A DNA stretch of 64,000 bases from NCBI RefSeq assembly GCF_004332155.1, contig NZ_SJDV01000005.1, positions 140,237 to 204,236 on the forward strand. The letters are read 5' to 3'. The translations under genes were made by a program, and so were the position numbers. The stretch comes from Gramella sp. KN1008. Lineage in GTDB: Bacteria > Bacteroidota > Bacteroidia > Flavobacteriales > Flavobacteriaceae. Positions 17,358-24,762 of this stretch are shown here, in pieces. The notes under the pieces are model-generated. The model was not told the DNA's origin and ran no database searches. It saw nothing but the letters and a program-made list of their open reading frames with translations. Positions within the stretch are counted from its first letter, which is position 1. Every line of letters starts with the position of its first letter.

Positions 17358-19316
17358 TTGATCTCAAAATCTACTATAGACAATGTTTTTGAAACTGCCC
17401 GGGTGGAGGAGGTCATTGGTGACTTTGTCCAGCTGAAGAAATCTGGTAGTAATCTTAAGGGGTTAAGCCCTTTTACAGATGAGCGTACCCCCAGTTTCAT
17501 GGTGTCTCCGGTAAAGCAAATCTGGAAAGATTTTAGTAGTGGAAAAGGAGGTAATGTTGTGGCTTTCCTGATGGAACATGAGCATTTCACCTATCCTGAA
17601 GCCATCAGGTATCTGGCCAAGAAATACGGGATAGAGATCGAGGAGACTCAGCAGAGTGATGAACAGAAAGAACAGGCCAACGAAAGGGAAAGCATGTATC
17701 TGGTTTCGGAATATGCTAATAAGTTCTTTCAGAAATCCCTCCATGAAACAGATGAAGGCCAGGCCATAGGTCTTAGCTATTTTAAGGAAAGAGGTTTTTC
17801 TACCGAGACCATTAAGAAATTTGATCTTGGATATTCCCCCGATGATTGGGAGGCTCTTACCAAAAGTGCTCTCGATGAAGGTTATAAACTGGAATATCTG
17901 GAGAAGACCGGTCTTAGTATAGTAAAGGAAAATAAGAAATTTGACAGGTTTAAGGGGCGGGTAATGTTCCCTATTCACTCCATGTCTGGCAGGGTGCTGG
18001 GCTTTGGAGGAAGAATTTTATCCAATACCAAGAAGGCGGCAAAATACCTCAATTCTCCCGAAAGCGATATTTATCATAAAAGTAAGGTTCTATATGGGAT
18101 CTATTATGCCAAACAAGCCATCTCCAGAGAGGATAACTGCTATCTTGTTGAAGGGTATACTGATGTAATTCAGTTTTTTCAAAGCGGAATAGAGAATACG
18201 GTTTCTTCTTCAGGAACAGCCCTTACTCCCGAGCAGATCAGGCTTATAAACAGGCTTACAAAAAATATCACGGTGCTCTTTGATGGTGATGCTGCCGGAA
18301 CAAGGGCTTCGTTAAGAGGGATAGACCTTATCCTGGAGCAGGGAATGAATGTGAAGGTGTGTCCCTTCCCGGAAGGAGAGGACCCCGACAGTTTCGCCAG
18401 GAATAATTCTGAAGAAGAATTAAGGGAGTTCCTCGCCGAAAATTCTTATGATTTTATCACTTACAAGGCTTCCCTGCTTATGGATGAAGCCAAGAATGAC
18501 CCGGTTAAAAAAGCCGGACTCATTCGTGATATGGTGAACAGTATTTCTAAAATCCCTGATAATATCCAGCAGGAAGTTTACTTGCAGGAGTGTTCGAGGA
18601 TCATGGATATATCTGAAGATGTATTGTATGCCACTCTTGCGCAGATACAGAACAAGGGTGAAAAAGCTTCAGGAAAGCCACGGAAGCAGAATATGGAAGT
18701 GGTTAAGGAGGAAACGACTCCTAAGGCCAGGGTGGACCATATGTATGTTCTGGAGAGAAGCATTATAAAGATCCTTATTCTTTATGGTAAAAAAGAGGAA
18801 GACTTTGAAGATCTTTTACTCAAACAAAATGAAGATACTGGCGAGCTTGTTTTAGAACCCGAAGTACAGCGAGCCAGGGTTTTTGAGAAGGTTTTCCTGG
18901 ATCTGCAGGAAGATGAGATCGCCTTCTCGAATGAGGATTTTAGAAACCTGTATACTATTCTCATCAATAAATTGAATGGGGAGAATGATTTTGTGGTGGG
19001 AAATATCATTAATGATCTTGAGCCCACGCAGGCAAAAGAGATCACAGATATTTTAATGCAGGAGGAACAGTACGAGCTGCATAGCTGGGACCGTCATGAT
19101 ATTCCTGTAAAAGAAAAGGAACAGACCGTAAAGCAATTTGTGAGCCAGACTATCCTCAATCTTCGAAGACACCTTATAGACTGTAAGCTAAGTGAGCTTT
19201 TGGAAGATATCAGAATAGCCCAGACCGAAGAGGAAAGGACTGATATTAAAAACGAAGTGATGGGTTTCAATAAACTTCGTACCCTGCTGGCCGAAAGATT
19301 AGGCCGGGTTATGTAG
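17358..19316 (+). CDS. dnaG: DNA primase DnaG lacking the zinc ligands
   Basis: A 652-residue replicative primase that makes RNA primers at the fork with DnaB helicase. It starts at a TTG (17358), which gives the family N-terminus ISKSTIDNVFETARVEEVIG. The TOPRIM catalytic core shows YLVEGYTDV near 262 and DGDAAGTRA near 313, as in other primases. In the N-terminal CHC2 domain the four metal-ligand positions are Ser 37, Thr 40, Asp 58 and Ser 61, where zinc primases have Cys, His, Cys, Cys at identical spacing, so this domain probably binds no zinc. The C-terminal part (about 440-652) is the helicase-interacting region. Its stop overlaps the convergent response regulator. Confidence 0.96.
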   Translation: MISKSTIDNVFETARVEEVIGDFVQLKKSGSNLKGLSPFTDERTPSFMVSPVKQIWKDFSSGKGGNVVAFLMEHEHFTYPEAIRYLAKKYGIEIEETQQSDEQKEQANERESMYLVSEYANKFFQKSLHETDEGQAIGLSYFKERGFSTETIKKFDLGYSPDDWEALTKSALDEGYKLEYLEKTGLSIVKENKKFDRFKGRVMFPIHSMSGRVLGFGGRILSNTKKAAKYLNSPESDIYHKSKVLYGIYYAKQAISREDNCYLVEGYTDVIQFFQSGIENTVSSSGTALTPEQIRLINRLTKNITVLFDGDAAGTRASLRGIDLILEQGMNVKVCPFPEGEDPDSFARNNSEEELREFLAENSYDFITYKASLLMDEAKNDPVKKAGLIRDMVNSISKIPDNIQQEVYLQECSRIMDISEDVLYATLAQIQNKGEKASGKPRKQNMEVVKEETTPKARVDHMYVLERSIIKILILYGKKEEDFEDLLLKQNEDTGELVLEPEVQRARVFEKVFLDLQEDEIAFSNEDFRNLYTILINKLNGENDFVVGNIINDLEPTQAKEITDILMQEEQYELHSWDRHDIPVKEKEQTVKQFVSQTILNLRRHLIDCKLSELLEDIRIAQTEEERTDIKNEVMGFNKLRTLLAERLGRVM

Positions 19317-19947
19317 TATTTAGCTGGAGTAACCTTGACTGCGTAATAAGATCAGCCACATTATCAACCTTGAGTTTTTTAAGCAAACGTGTTTTATAGG
19401 TGCTTACTGTTTTCTCATTAATATCCAGGGCCTCCGCAATATCCTTATTCCTTTTCCCTGAAGAAAGAAGATTTAGTACTTCAGATTCCCGTGTAGACAG
19501 CTTTTTAAACTTTGTAATTAAACTCTTACCCCTGGAGATGCCAGAGTTCAGTTTCTCAGTGATCTTGCGGTTCAGGTAAATTCCGCCCCGAGCCACCTGG
19601 TAGATCGCCTTTTCAAGAGTTTCATTATCAGTGTGTTTGGAAATGTATCCAGCCGCACCGGCCTTTATAGCGCTTAAAGCGTACATTTCTTCCGGGTGTG
19701 AACTAAAAATCAGGGTTTTTACTTCCGGAAATTCCTGTTTAATACGTCTAATGGCATTGATCCCATTAATTTGGGGGAGGTCCAGTTCTATGATTAGAAC
19801 ATCCGGCGCATCTTTCTCCAACTGATTAAATAGCTGGGTTCCACTGCTCACTCTTCCTGTTACCTGTAATGCCGGATTGTTTTGTAAAACGCATTTAACA
19901 CCTTCTAAAATTATGGGGTGATGGTCTGCAATTAATACTCGATACAT
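19309..19947 (-). CDS. LuxR/NarL-type response regulator with atypical receiver
   Basis: A 212-residue protein with an N-terminal receiver domain (1-120) and a C-terminal LuxR-type DNA-binding domain (about 145-207), with LSTRESEVLNLLSSGKRNKDIA and LDINEKTVSTYKTRLLKKL forming the helix-turn-helix. The receiver is unusual. The usual phospho-acceptor Asp (four residues before the conserved Pro of ELDLP) is Glu 54, and the acidic pocket pair is Asp 8-His 9 instead of Asp-Asp. Lys 104 and the Ser at about 82 are kept. This suggests regulation not based on standard phosphorylation, or a constitutively active-like state. No histidine kinase gene is adjacent. The targets are unknown. Confidence 0.88.
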   Translation of the reverse strand: MYRVLIADHHPIILEGVKCVLQNNPALQVTGRVSSGTQLFNQLEKDAPDVLIIELDLPQINGINAIRRIKQEFPEVKTLIFSSHPEEMYALSAIKAGAAGYISKHTDNETLEKAIYQVARGGIYLNRKITEKLNSGISRGKSLITKFKKLSTRESEVLNLLSSGKRNKDIAEALDINEKTVSTYKTRLLKKLKVDNVADLITQSRLLQLNTT

Positions 19948-20061
19948 GATTTTAAGTTAAAAACAAGTCCGGGGGTAACTCGTTGATTTTGGTTTTCTTA
20001 ACCTAAAATAATGCTTTGTGAAATTAAATAGGAAAACTTGTTAACATATTCGATAAGTGGT

Positions 20062-20853
20062 TTATTTCTTAAGATGAACGGGTATTTCGCAGACTGGAAT
20101 CGGTACCATTTTGTGTTTGTTGGCAGAATTCAACCGACTGTAGATTTCGAATACTTCTCGCTTTCTCCCGGTTAAATCTGCGCCCGTTTTTCCGTCTTCT
20201 TTAAGCTTCATTGCCCATTCAAGTTCATCATAAGAAGCGCCCAACTGGTCTTCATCGCTGCGGCTGTCTCCAAAAAGTCCATCGGTAGGAGCCGCCTTCA
20301 TAATTTCATCTATAATATTAAGATATTCACCCAGTTCATAAACCTCGCTTTTCATTAGATCTGCAATCGGACTTATATCCACTCCGCCGTCTCCGTACTT
20401 GGTGTAAAACCCAACTCCAAAGTCTTCCACCTTATTTCCGGTTCCCGCCACAAGGTATTTATGAAGTCCCGCAAAATAATATAAGGTGGTCATTCTTAAT
20501 CTAGCCCGTGAATTTGCCAGGGCGAGGTCCAGTGAGTCTGTTTCGCGATGCTGTGGCATTCCTTTTCTGAACTCTTCAAAAACCGGTGTAAGATTTACCT
20601 CCAGGCTGCTCACATTTGCAAAATTATGGGAAAGCTCTTCGATATGTTTCCTGGCACGGGTTGTTTGTCCTATTTCCTGATGTATAGGCATTTCAAGGCA
20701 AAGTGTGGGCATTCCTGTTTTCGCACAAAGGGTTGAGGTCACCGCAGAATCAATGCCGCCGCTCACGCCAATTACGAATCCATTCATATTAGCTTTGGTA
20801 GTGTAATCTTTTAGCCAGTTAATGATGTGGTCAGCCACTTTTTCGGTCTGCAT
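20062..20853 (-). CDS. nadE: NAD+ synthetase (NH3-dependent type)
   Basis: A 263-residue cytoplasmic enzyme that amidates deamido-NAD+ with ATP as the last step of NAD biosynthesis. The ATP-pyrophosphatase P-loop SGGIDS is at residues 31-36. GTGNKVEDFGVGFYTKYGDGGVD (about 137-159) and the DQLGASYDELE motif near 205 are typical. No N-terminal glutaminase domain is present, so ammonia is the expected nitrogen donor. It is divergent from gldB, and the gap between them is short. Confidence 0.96.
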   Translation of the reverse strand: MQTEKVADHIINWLKDYTTKANMNGFVIGVSGGIDSAVTSTLCAKTGMPTLCLEMPIHQEIGQTTRARKHIEELSHNFANVSSLEVNLTPVFEEFRKGMPQHRETDSLDLALANSRARLRMTTLYYFAGLHKYLVAGTGNKVEDFGVGFYTKYGDGGVDISPIADLMKSEVYELGEYLNIIDEIMKAAPTDGLFGDSRSDEDQLGASYDELEWAMKLKEDGKTGADLTGRKREVFEIYSRLNSANKHKMVPIPVCEIPVHLKK

Positions 20854-20881
20854 AATGTTGGGTGATTAATTTTGTATGTGA

Positions 20882-20889
20882 TACCTTTG
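20882..20889 (+). promoter_or_regulatory. Bacteroidota-type promoter for gldB-gldC
   Basis: TACCTTTG at 20882-20889 with TTG at 20858-20860, 21 bases apart, fits the TTG-N17-23-TAnnTTTG pattern, 70 bases before the gldB ATG. Confidence 0.5.
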
Positions 20890-20959
20890 CCCGCAAATCT
20901 AACACTTAAACCCAATTTTTAAAAAAGGACGGGCGTTAAAGCCTTCATAATAAGAAACT

Positions 20960-21919
20960 ATGCTGAAGAAATTCTGGTTCTTAGTACTCATTATTGGTCT
21001 TTTTTCCTGCGATAAGAAGTCGGAAACTGAAGCTAAGATTGAAAAGATCAACGCTGATTTTGAGGTGATCAGGTTTGATGAAAAGTTTGCTGAAGCGACC
21101 AAAGAGAGTCTGCCTAATCTTAAAAAAGAATATCCTTTTCTTTTTCCTGAACAATATCCGGATAGTGTTTGGGTGAACAAGCTCAACGACAGTATTCAGC
21201 AGGAAATTGAAACTGAAGTAGCAGAGTCTTTTCCCGAATTTTCTAAAGAGACCGATGAGCTTCACAGTCTTTTTCAGCATGTTAAGTATTATTTTCCCCA
21301 ATTTAATGTACCTGATGTGATCACGGTCACTTCAGAAGTAGATTATAAGAATAAGGTCATTTACACCGGGGATTATCTTTTTGTTTCACTTGACACTTAT
21401 CTGGGTAAGGATCACAAGTTCTATATAGGAATCCAGGAATATCTGAAAAAGAATTTCAGGAAGGACCAGATCGTTGTGGATGCTGCCGCTGAGATCGCTC
21501 AAAAACATGTTCCTAAAGCTGAATCCCGGACATTTCTCTCACATATGCTTTATTACGGAAAGATCCTTTATCTGAAAGATCTTTTTATTCCGTTCAAAAG
21601 CGATGCGGAGAAAATTGGATACACTCAGGAGGAAATTGACTGGGCTGAGGCTAATGAAGACCAGATCTGGAGGTACTTCATCGAAAATGAACTGATCTTT
21701 GATACCGATTCCCAGCTTTACACCAGGTTTTTGTATCCCGCTCCTTTTTCAAAATTCTATCTGCAACTTGATGCGGAATCACCGGCCAGACTTGGCCAGT
21801 ATATAGGCAGGAATATCATAAGATCCTATATGAGTAAAAATGATGTTTCTATACAGAAAATGCTGAACACATCAGCTGAAGAAATTTTTAATAAAGCGAA
21901 CTATAAACCCAAGAAATAA
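20960..21919 (+). CDS. gldB: Gliding motility lipoprotein GldB
   Basis: A 319-residue exported lipoprotein with lipobox IIGLFSC (Cys 17) and a mature part rich in acidic and aromatic residues. The sequence matches GldB, a cell-envelope lipoprotein required for gliding in Flavobacterium; the recognisable parts are VIRFDEKFAEA near the N-terminus, FPQFNVPDVITVTSEVDY and the C-terminal ARLGQYIGRNIIRSYM. Its exact biochemical role is unsettled. The stop codon shares one base with the gldC start (TAATG), so the two are translationally coupled. A TACCTTTG promoter box lies upstream. Confidence 0.95.
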   Translation: MLKKFWFLVLIIGLFSCDKKSETEAKIEKINADFEVIRFDEKFAEATKESLPNLKKEYPFLFPEQYPDSVWVNKLNDSIQQEIETEVAESFPEFSKETDELHSLFQHVKYYFPQFNVPDVITVTSEVDYKNKVIYTGDYLFVSLDTYLGKDHKFYIGIQEYLKKNFRKDQIVVDAAAEIAQKHVPKAESRTFLSHMLYYGKILYLKDLFIPFKSDAEKIGYTQEEIDWAEANEDQIWRYFIENELIFDTDSQLYTRFLYPAPFSKFYLQLDAESPARLGQYIGRNIIRSYMSKNDVSIQKMLNTSAEEIFNKANYKPKK

Positions 21920-22257
21920 TGTCTCAATTCAAGAAGTCTGAAATAAATATCGAAGTGGTTACCGATGAGAATCACGTGCCTGAAAGTATTACCTGGAGTG
22001 CCGAAGATGGGAATGTATATAAGGAAGAGGCGAAAGCCATGATGCTTTCTGTATGGGATAGTAAAGAGCAGGAAACACTTCGCATAGATCTGTGGACCAA
22101 GGAAATGCCTGTTGACGAGATGAAGAAATTCTTTCACCAGACCCTTGTTTCAATGAGCGACACATACTTTCGTGCTACGCAGGATGATAAGATGCGCGAT
22201 ACCATGAAGGATTTCTGTGATTATTTTGCAGAAAAAACCGAGATCAAAAAACAGTAA
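21919..22257 (+). CDS. gldC: Gliding motility protein GldC
   Basis: A 112-residue soluble protein beginning MSQFKKSEINIEVVTDENHVPESITWSAEDG, the recognised start of GldC. It has no signal peptide and is predicted to be cytoplasmic. GldC is a small conserved protein whose loss reduces gliding. Its ATG overlaps the gldB stop by one base, and its stop is immediately followed by the GTG of the next gene, so three proteins share one transcript. Confidence 0.95.
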   Translation: MSQFKKSEINIEVVTDENHVPESITWSAEDGNVYKEEAKAMMLSVWDSKEQETLRIDLWTKEMPVDEMKKFFHQTLVSMSDTYFRATQDDKMRDTMKDFCDYFAEKTEIKKQ

Positions 22258-22626
22258 GTGGAAAAACTGATTTTTGTTTATAATGCTGACTCGGGTAAGT
22301 TGAATGCATTTCTGGATTCGCTTCATAAGACCATAAAACCATCTGCTCATAACTGTAAGTTATGCAGTCTTACGTATGGTGTCTTTGATGAAAAAAGGAG
22401 CTGGAAAATATTCAGGAAAAATATGGATATCGAAACCGAGTTCCTTCATAAAGACGAATTTCAGAAGCTTTATGCTTCGAAATTTGGGTATAAGTTCGAA
22501 TTTCCCTTGGTCCTGATTCAGAATACTAAAGGGCTGGAAGTTTTTATTTCGAAAGATGAGTTTTCGAAAATCAGCTCCCTGGAAGACCTGATTGCAATTA
22601 TTAAGGCTAGGCTGGAGAAGTCTTAA
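22258..22626 (+). CDS. Conserved hypothetical protein after gldC
   Basis: A 122-residue protein starting at GTG directly after the gldC stop. The start EKLIFVYNADSGKLNAFLDSLHK is followed by a CKLCSLTYGVF motif with two cysteines (about 33-36) and a C-terminal region ending ISSLEDLIAIIKARLEKS. It has no P-loop, although relatives have been loosely labelled GTPases. The compact CxxC could be redox-active or metal-binding. The position suggests a link to gliding or simply cotranscription. Its stop overlaps the end of engB on the opposite strand. Confidence 0.7.
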   Translation: MEKLIFVYNADSGKLNAFLDSLHKTIKPSAHNCKLCSLTYGVFDEKRSWKIFRKNMDIETEFLHKDEFQKLYASKFGYKFEFPLVLIQNTKGLEVFISKDEFSKISSLEDLIAIIKARLEKS

Positions 22627-23228
22627 GAAGCTCGTAACTGCTGATTGATATTTTCGATATACTCTAGAACGTCGTCTTTTCCCATCCCTGAGGAAGCTGA
22701 GGTGATAAAGAATTCCGGCATTTCTTCCCAGACCTCAAGCATCGCTGCCTGGTAATTATTGATATTCTTTTCCAGTTCTTTTGGCTTTAGTTTGTCAGCT
22801 TTTGTGAATATGATGCAAAACGGGATCGCATGTTCACCGAGCCATTGCATGAATTCCATATCAATAGCCTGGGGTTTATGCCTGGAATCGATAAGAACAA
22901 ACGCGCAAACCATTTGTTTCCGCTTTTCAAAATATGCCGTAATGAATTTTTGAAATACCTTTTTAGTGGATTTTGATACCTGTGCATATCCGTAGCCCGG
23001 AAGGTCAACAAGGTGCCAGTTCTTATTGATCAGGAAATGATTGATTAGCTGTGTCTTTCCCGGTTTGGCCGAAGTCTTTGCCAGGGCTTTTCTTCCCGTT
23101 AGCATATTGATAAGAGATGACTTTCCAACATTACTTCTGCCAATAAAAGCGTATTCTGGTAAGCTGCTTTTTGGGCACTGGTCAACTTTGGAATTGCTTA
23201 TCACAAATTCGGCCGACTTGATCTTCAT
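22623..23228 (-). CDS. engB: Ribosome biogenesis GTPase EngB (YsxC/YihA)
   Basis: A 201-residue GTPase starting at the ATG at 23228; the longer open frame from 23264 would run into the preceding gene. It acts in assembly of the large ribosomal subunit. The G1 loop GRSNVGKSS is near residues 31-39, the G3 motif DLPGYGYA near 81-88, and the G4 FTKADK near 146. The C-terminal ITSASSGMGKDDVLEYIENI contains the G5-like SAS. It follows the alpha/beta hydrolase gene by 11 bases on the same strand and is convergent with the post-gldC gene. Confidence 0.96.
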   Translation of the reverse strand: MKIKSAEFVISNSKVDQCPKSSLPEYAFIGRSNVGKSSLINMLTGRKALAKTSAKPGKTQLINHFLINKNWHLVDLPGYGYAQVSKSTKKVFQKFITAYFEKRKQMVCAFVLIDSRHKPQAIDMEFMQWLGEHAIPFCIIFTKADKLKPKELEKNINNYQAAMLEVWEEMPEFFITSASSGMGKDDVLEYIENINQQLRAS

Positions 23229-23239
23229 GGAAACAGGTT

Positions 23240-24004
23240 TTAAATATCTCGTTCCGTAAGCCACTCGTGAAGGAGCTCGTTGAATTCTTCAGGATGTTCC
23301 ATCATTGCCGCATGGCCACATTTATCAATCCAGTAAAGGTCTGCATCGGGCAAAAGCCGTTTAAAATCTTCGGCAACCTCGGGAGGCGTAACATTATCGT
23401 TCCTACCCCAGATGATGCAGGTAGGGGTTCCCATTTTTGGAAGATCCTTGGCCATGTTGTGGCGTATCGCACTTTTGGCAATTGCCAGTGTCTTTACCAG
23501 TTTATTCCGGTCGCTTACTGTTTCATAGACTTCATCTACGATCTCTTTGGTGGCAACTTCAGGATCATAAAAAACGGCTTCAGCCTTTTTCTTTATGAAT
23601 TCGTAATCTCCACGTCTGGGATAGCTTTCTCCCATGGCGTTCTCATAAAGACCTGAACTGCCGGTTATCACCAGGGCCTTCACTACTTCGGGGAACATTT
23701 TGGTTGCTAATAATGCGATATGTCCACCAAGGGAATTGCCCAAAAGTATCACGTTTTCATACCCTTTGTAGTCAATAAACTCTTTAAGATACCGGGCAAA
23801 TGTGCCTACGCTTGTCTTTAAAAGTGACATTGAATACAATGGTAATTCCGGAATAAGAACTTTGTAGCCTTTTTCCGGAAAATAATCAACCACGCCGTCA
23901 AAATTGCTCAGGCCTCCCATTAATCCGTGGAGGATAACAATTGGAGTGCCTTCGCCTTTTTCAAGATATGTGAATTTTCCCTCTTGCCTTAAGTGCTCTT
24001 TCAT
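23240..24004 (-). CDS. Alpha/beta hydrolase
   Basis: A 254-residue cytoplasmic alpha/beta hydrolase. The oxyanion-loop HGLMGG lies at about 26-31, the nucleophile elbow GNSLGG puts Ser at 91, the acidic residue is in GRNDNVTPP near 203, and the catalytic His is in CGHAAMMEHPEEF near 234. The fold and motifs are clear but the substrate is not; similar sequences are annotated as general hydrolases or carboxylesterases. It precedes engB by 11 bases on the same strand and is divergent from the mraZ operon. Confidence 0.88.
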   Translation of the reverse strand: MKEHLRQEGKFTYLEKGEGTPIVILHGLMGGLSNFDGVVDYFPEKGYKVLIPELPLYSMSLLKTSVGTFARYLKEFIDYKGYENVILLGNSLGGHIALLATKMFPEVVKALVITGSSGLYENAMGESYPRRGDYEFIKKKAEAVFYDPEVATKEIVDEVYETVSDRNKLVKTLAIAKSAIRHNMAKDLPKMGTPTCIIWGRNDNVTPPEVAEDFKRLLPDADLYWIDKCGHAAMMEHPEEFNELLHEWLTERDI

Positions 24005-24029
24005 TAATTGCCTTTGCGGTTAGCAATCG

Positions 24030-24037
24030 CAAATATA
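24030..24037 (-). promoter_or_regulatory. Bacteroidota-type -7 box for the hydrolase-engB pair
   Basis: On the minus strand this reads TATATTTG, 25 bases before the hydrolase ATG. A -33 TTG at usual spacing is not evident. Confidence 0.45.
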
Positions 24038-24097
24038 GCGATTTCGATACAAGTATAATCATTTTTGAAGAACTGCAAAGGCTTTTCTGGGAAGTGG

Positions 24098-24156
24098 GAA
24101 AATTGGATTTGAAATGTTTTCTGACGATTGTTTTCCACATTTCACCACCAATTTTC
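24098..24156. repeat. Inverted repeat in the mraZ upstream gap
   Basis: GAAAATTGG (24098-24106) and CCAATTTTC (24148-24156) form a 9-bp inverted repeat with a 41-base spacer, in the 290-base gap between the alpha/beta hydrolase and mraZ. Its role is unknown. The rest of the gap is AT-rich and carries only the promoter and MraZ-box elements listed separately. Confidence 0.35.
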
Positions 24157-24232
24157 AAAATACTGAATCCTAAGTGAATAGGGCTATTTCAAAGGTTTTC
24201 AAATACATACAGGGGTAAAACTTATCAACATT

Positions 24233-24259
24233 GTGGTAAAAAGTGGTAAATTGTGGTAA
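24233..24259 (+). promoter_or_regulatory. Three GTGGTAA repeats, candidate MraZ operator
   Basis: GTGGTAA occurs at 24233-24239, 24243-24249 and 24253-24259, exactly one helical turn (10 bp) apart. MraZ is known in other bacteria to bind tandem TGGGN-type boxes with 10-bp periodicity in front of its own gene. A GGGGTAA at 24212 and the GTGGTAA over the start codon (24295) are off-phase extra copies. The boxes lie just upstream of the -7 box, over the expected -33 region, so binding should block transcription of the dcw operon. Confidence 0.7.
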
Positions 24260-24268
24260 TATTTTCAA

Positions 24269-24276
24269 TATATTTG
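24269..24276 (+). promoter_or_regulatory. Bacteroidota-type -7 box of the dcw operon
   Basis: TATATTTG fits TAnnTTTG and lies 18 bases before the mraZ GTG. The GTGGTAA repeats cover the expected -33 region. Confidence 0.65.
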
Positions 24277-24294
24277 GCTCTATAAAGTTATATA

Positions 24295-24762
24295 GTGGTA
24301 AACCTCATAGGAACATACGAATGTAAAGTCGATGCTAAAGGCCGGTTGATGGTGCCTTCGGCATTGAAAAAGCAATTGGCTCCTATGCTACAGGAAGGTT
24401 TCGTAATAAAACGCGCGGTTTTTCAAAATTGCCTGGAGCTTTACCCTATGAGCGAGTGGAATGTTCTTATGAACAAAATTAACGGGCTTAACAGGTTCAA
24501 AAAAAAGAATAATGATTTCATAAGAAGGTTTACTGCCGGGGTGAAGATGGTGGAAGTAGATTCTAACGGCAGGTTGCTTATTCCAAAAGATCTTACTGCT
24601 TTTGCCGGAATCGAGAAAGAGATCGTGCTTTCTTCGGCGATTAATATTATCGAGATCTGGGATAAAGATAAATATGAGAATACCATCGAGGCTTCTTCTG
24701 AAGACTTTGCGGATCTGGCGGAAGAGGTGATGGGAAATGACGAAATGGATGGAATATCATAA
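24295..24762 (+). CDS. mraZ: Transcriptional regulator MraZ
   Basis: A 155-residue protein with two SpoVT/AbrB-like MraZ halves, each with a D-x-x-G-R signature: CKVDAKGRLMVPSALK (about 7-22) and VEVDSNGRLLIPKDLT (about 92-107). It forms ring-shaped oligomers that bind repeats upstream of its own operon and repress dcw genes. The start is GTG at 24295, itself within a GTGGTAA sequence. The gene overlaps rsmH by 26 bases, or 14 if rsmH starts at its second ATG. Confidence 0.96.
   Translation: MVNLIGTYECKVDAKGRLMVPSALKKQLAPMLQEGFVIKRAVFQNCLELYPMSEWNVLMNKINGLNRFKKKNNDFIRRFTAGVKMVEVDSNGRLLIPKDLTAFAGIEKEIVLSSAINIIEIWDKDKYENTIEASSEDFADLAEEVMGNDEMDGIS

Noticed and set aside
22258..22626. GTPase label for the small gene after gldC
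   Set aside because: No P-loop or other G motif is visible; I kept it as a hypothetical protein.
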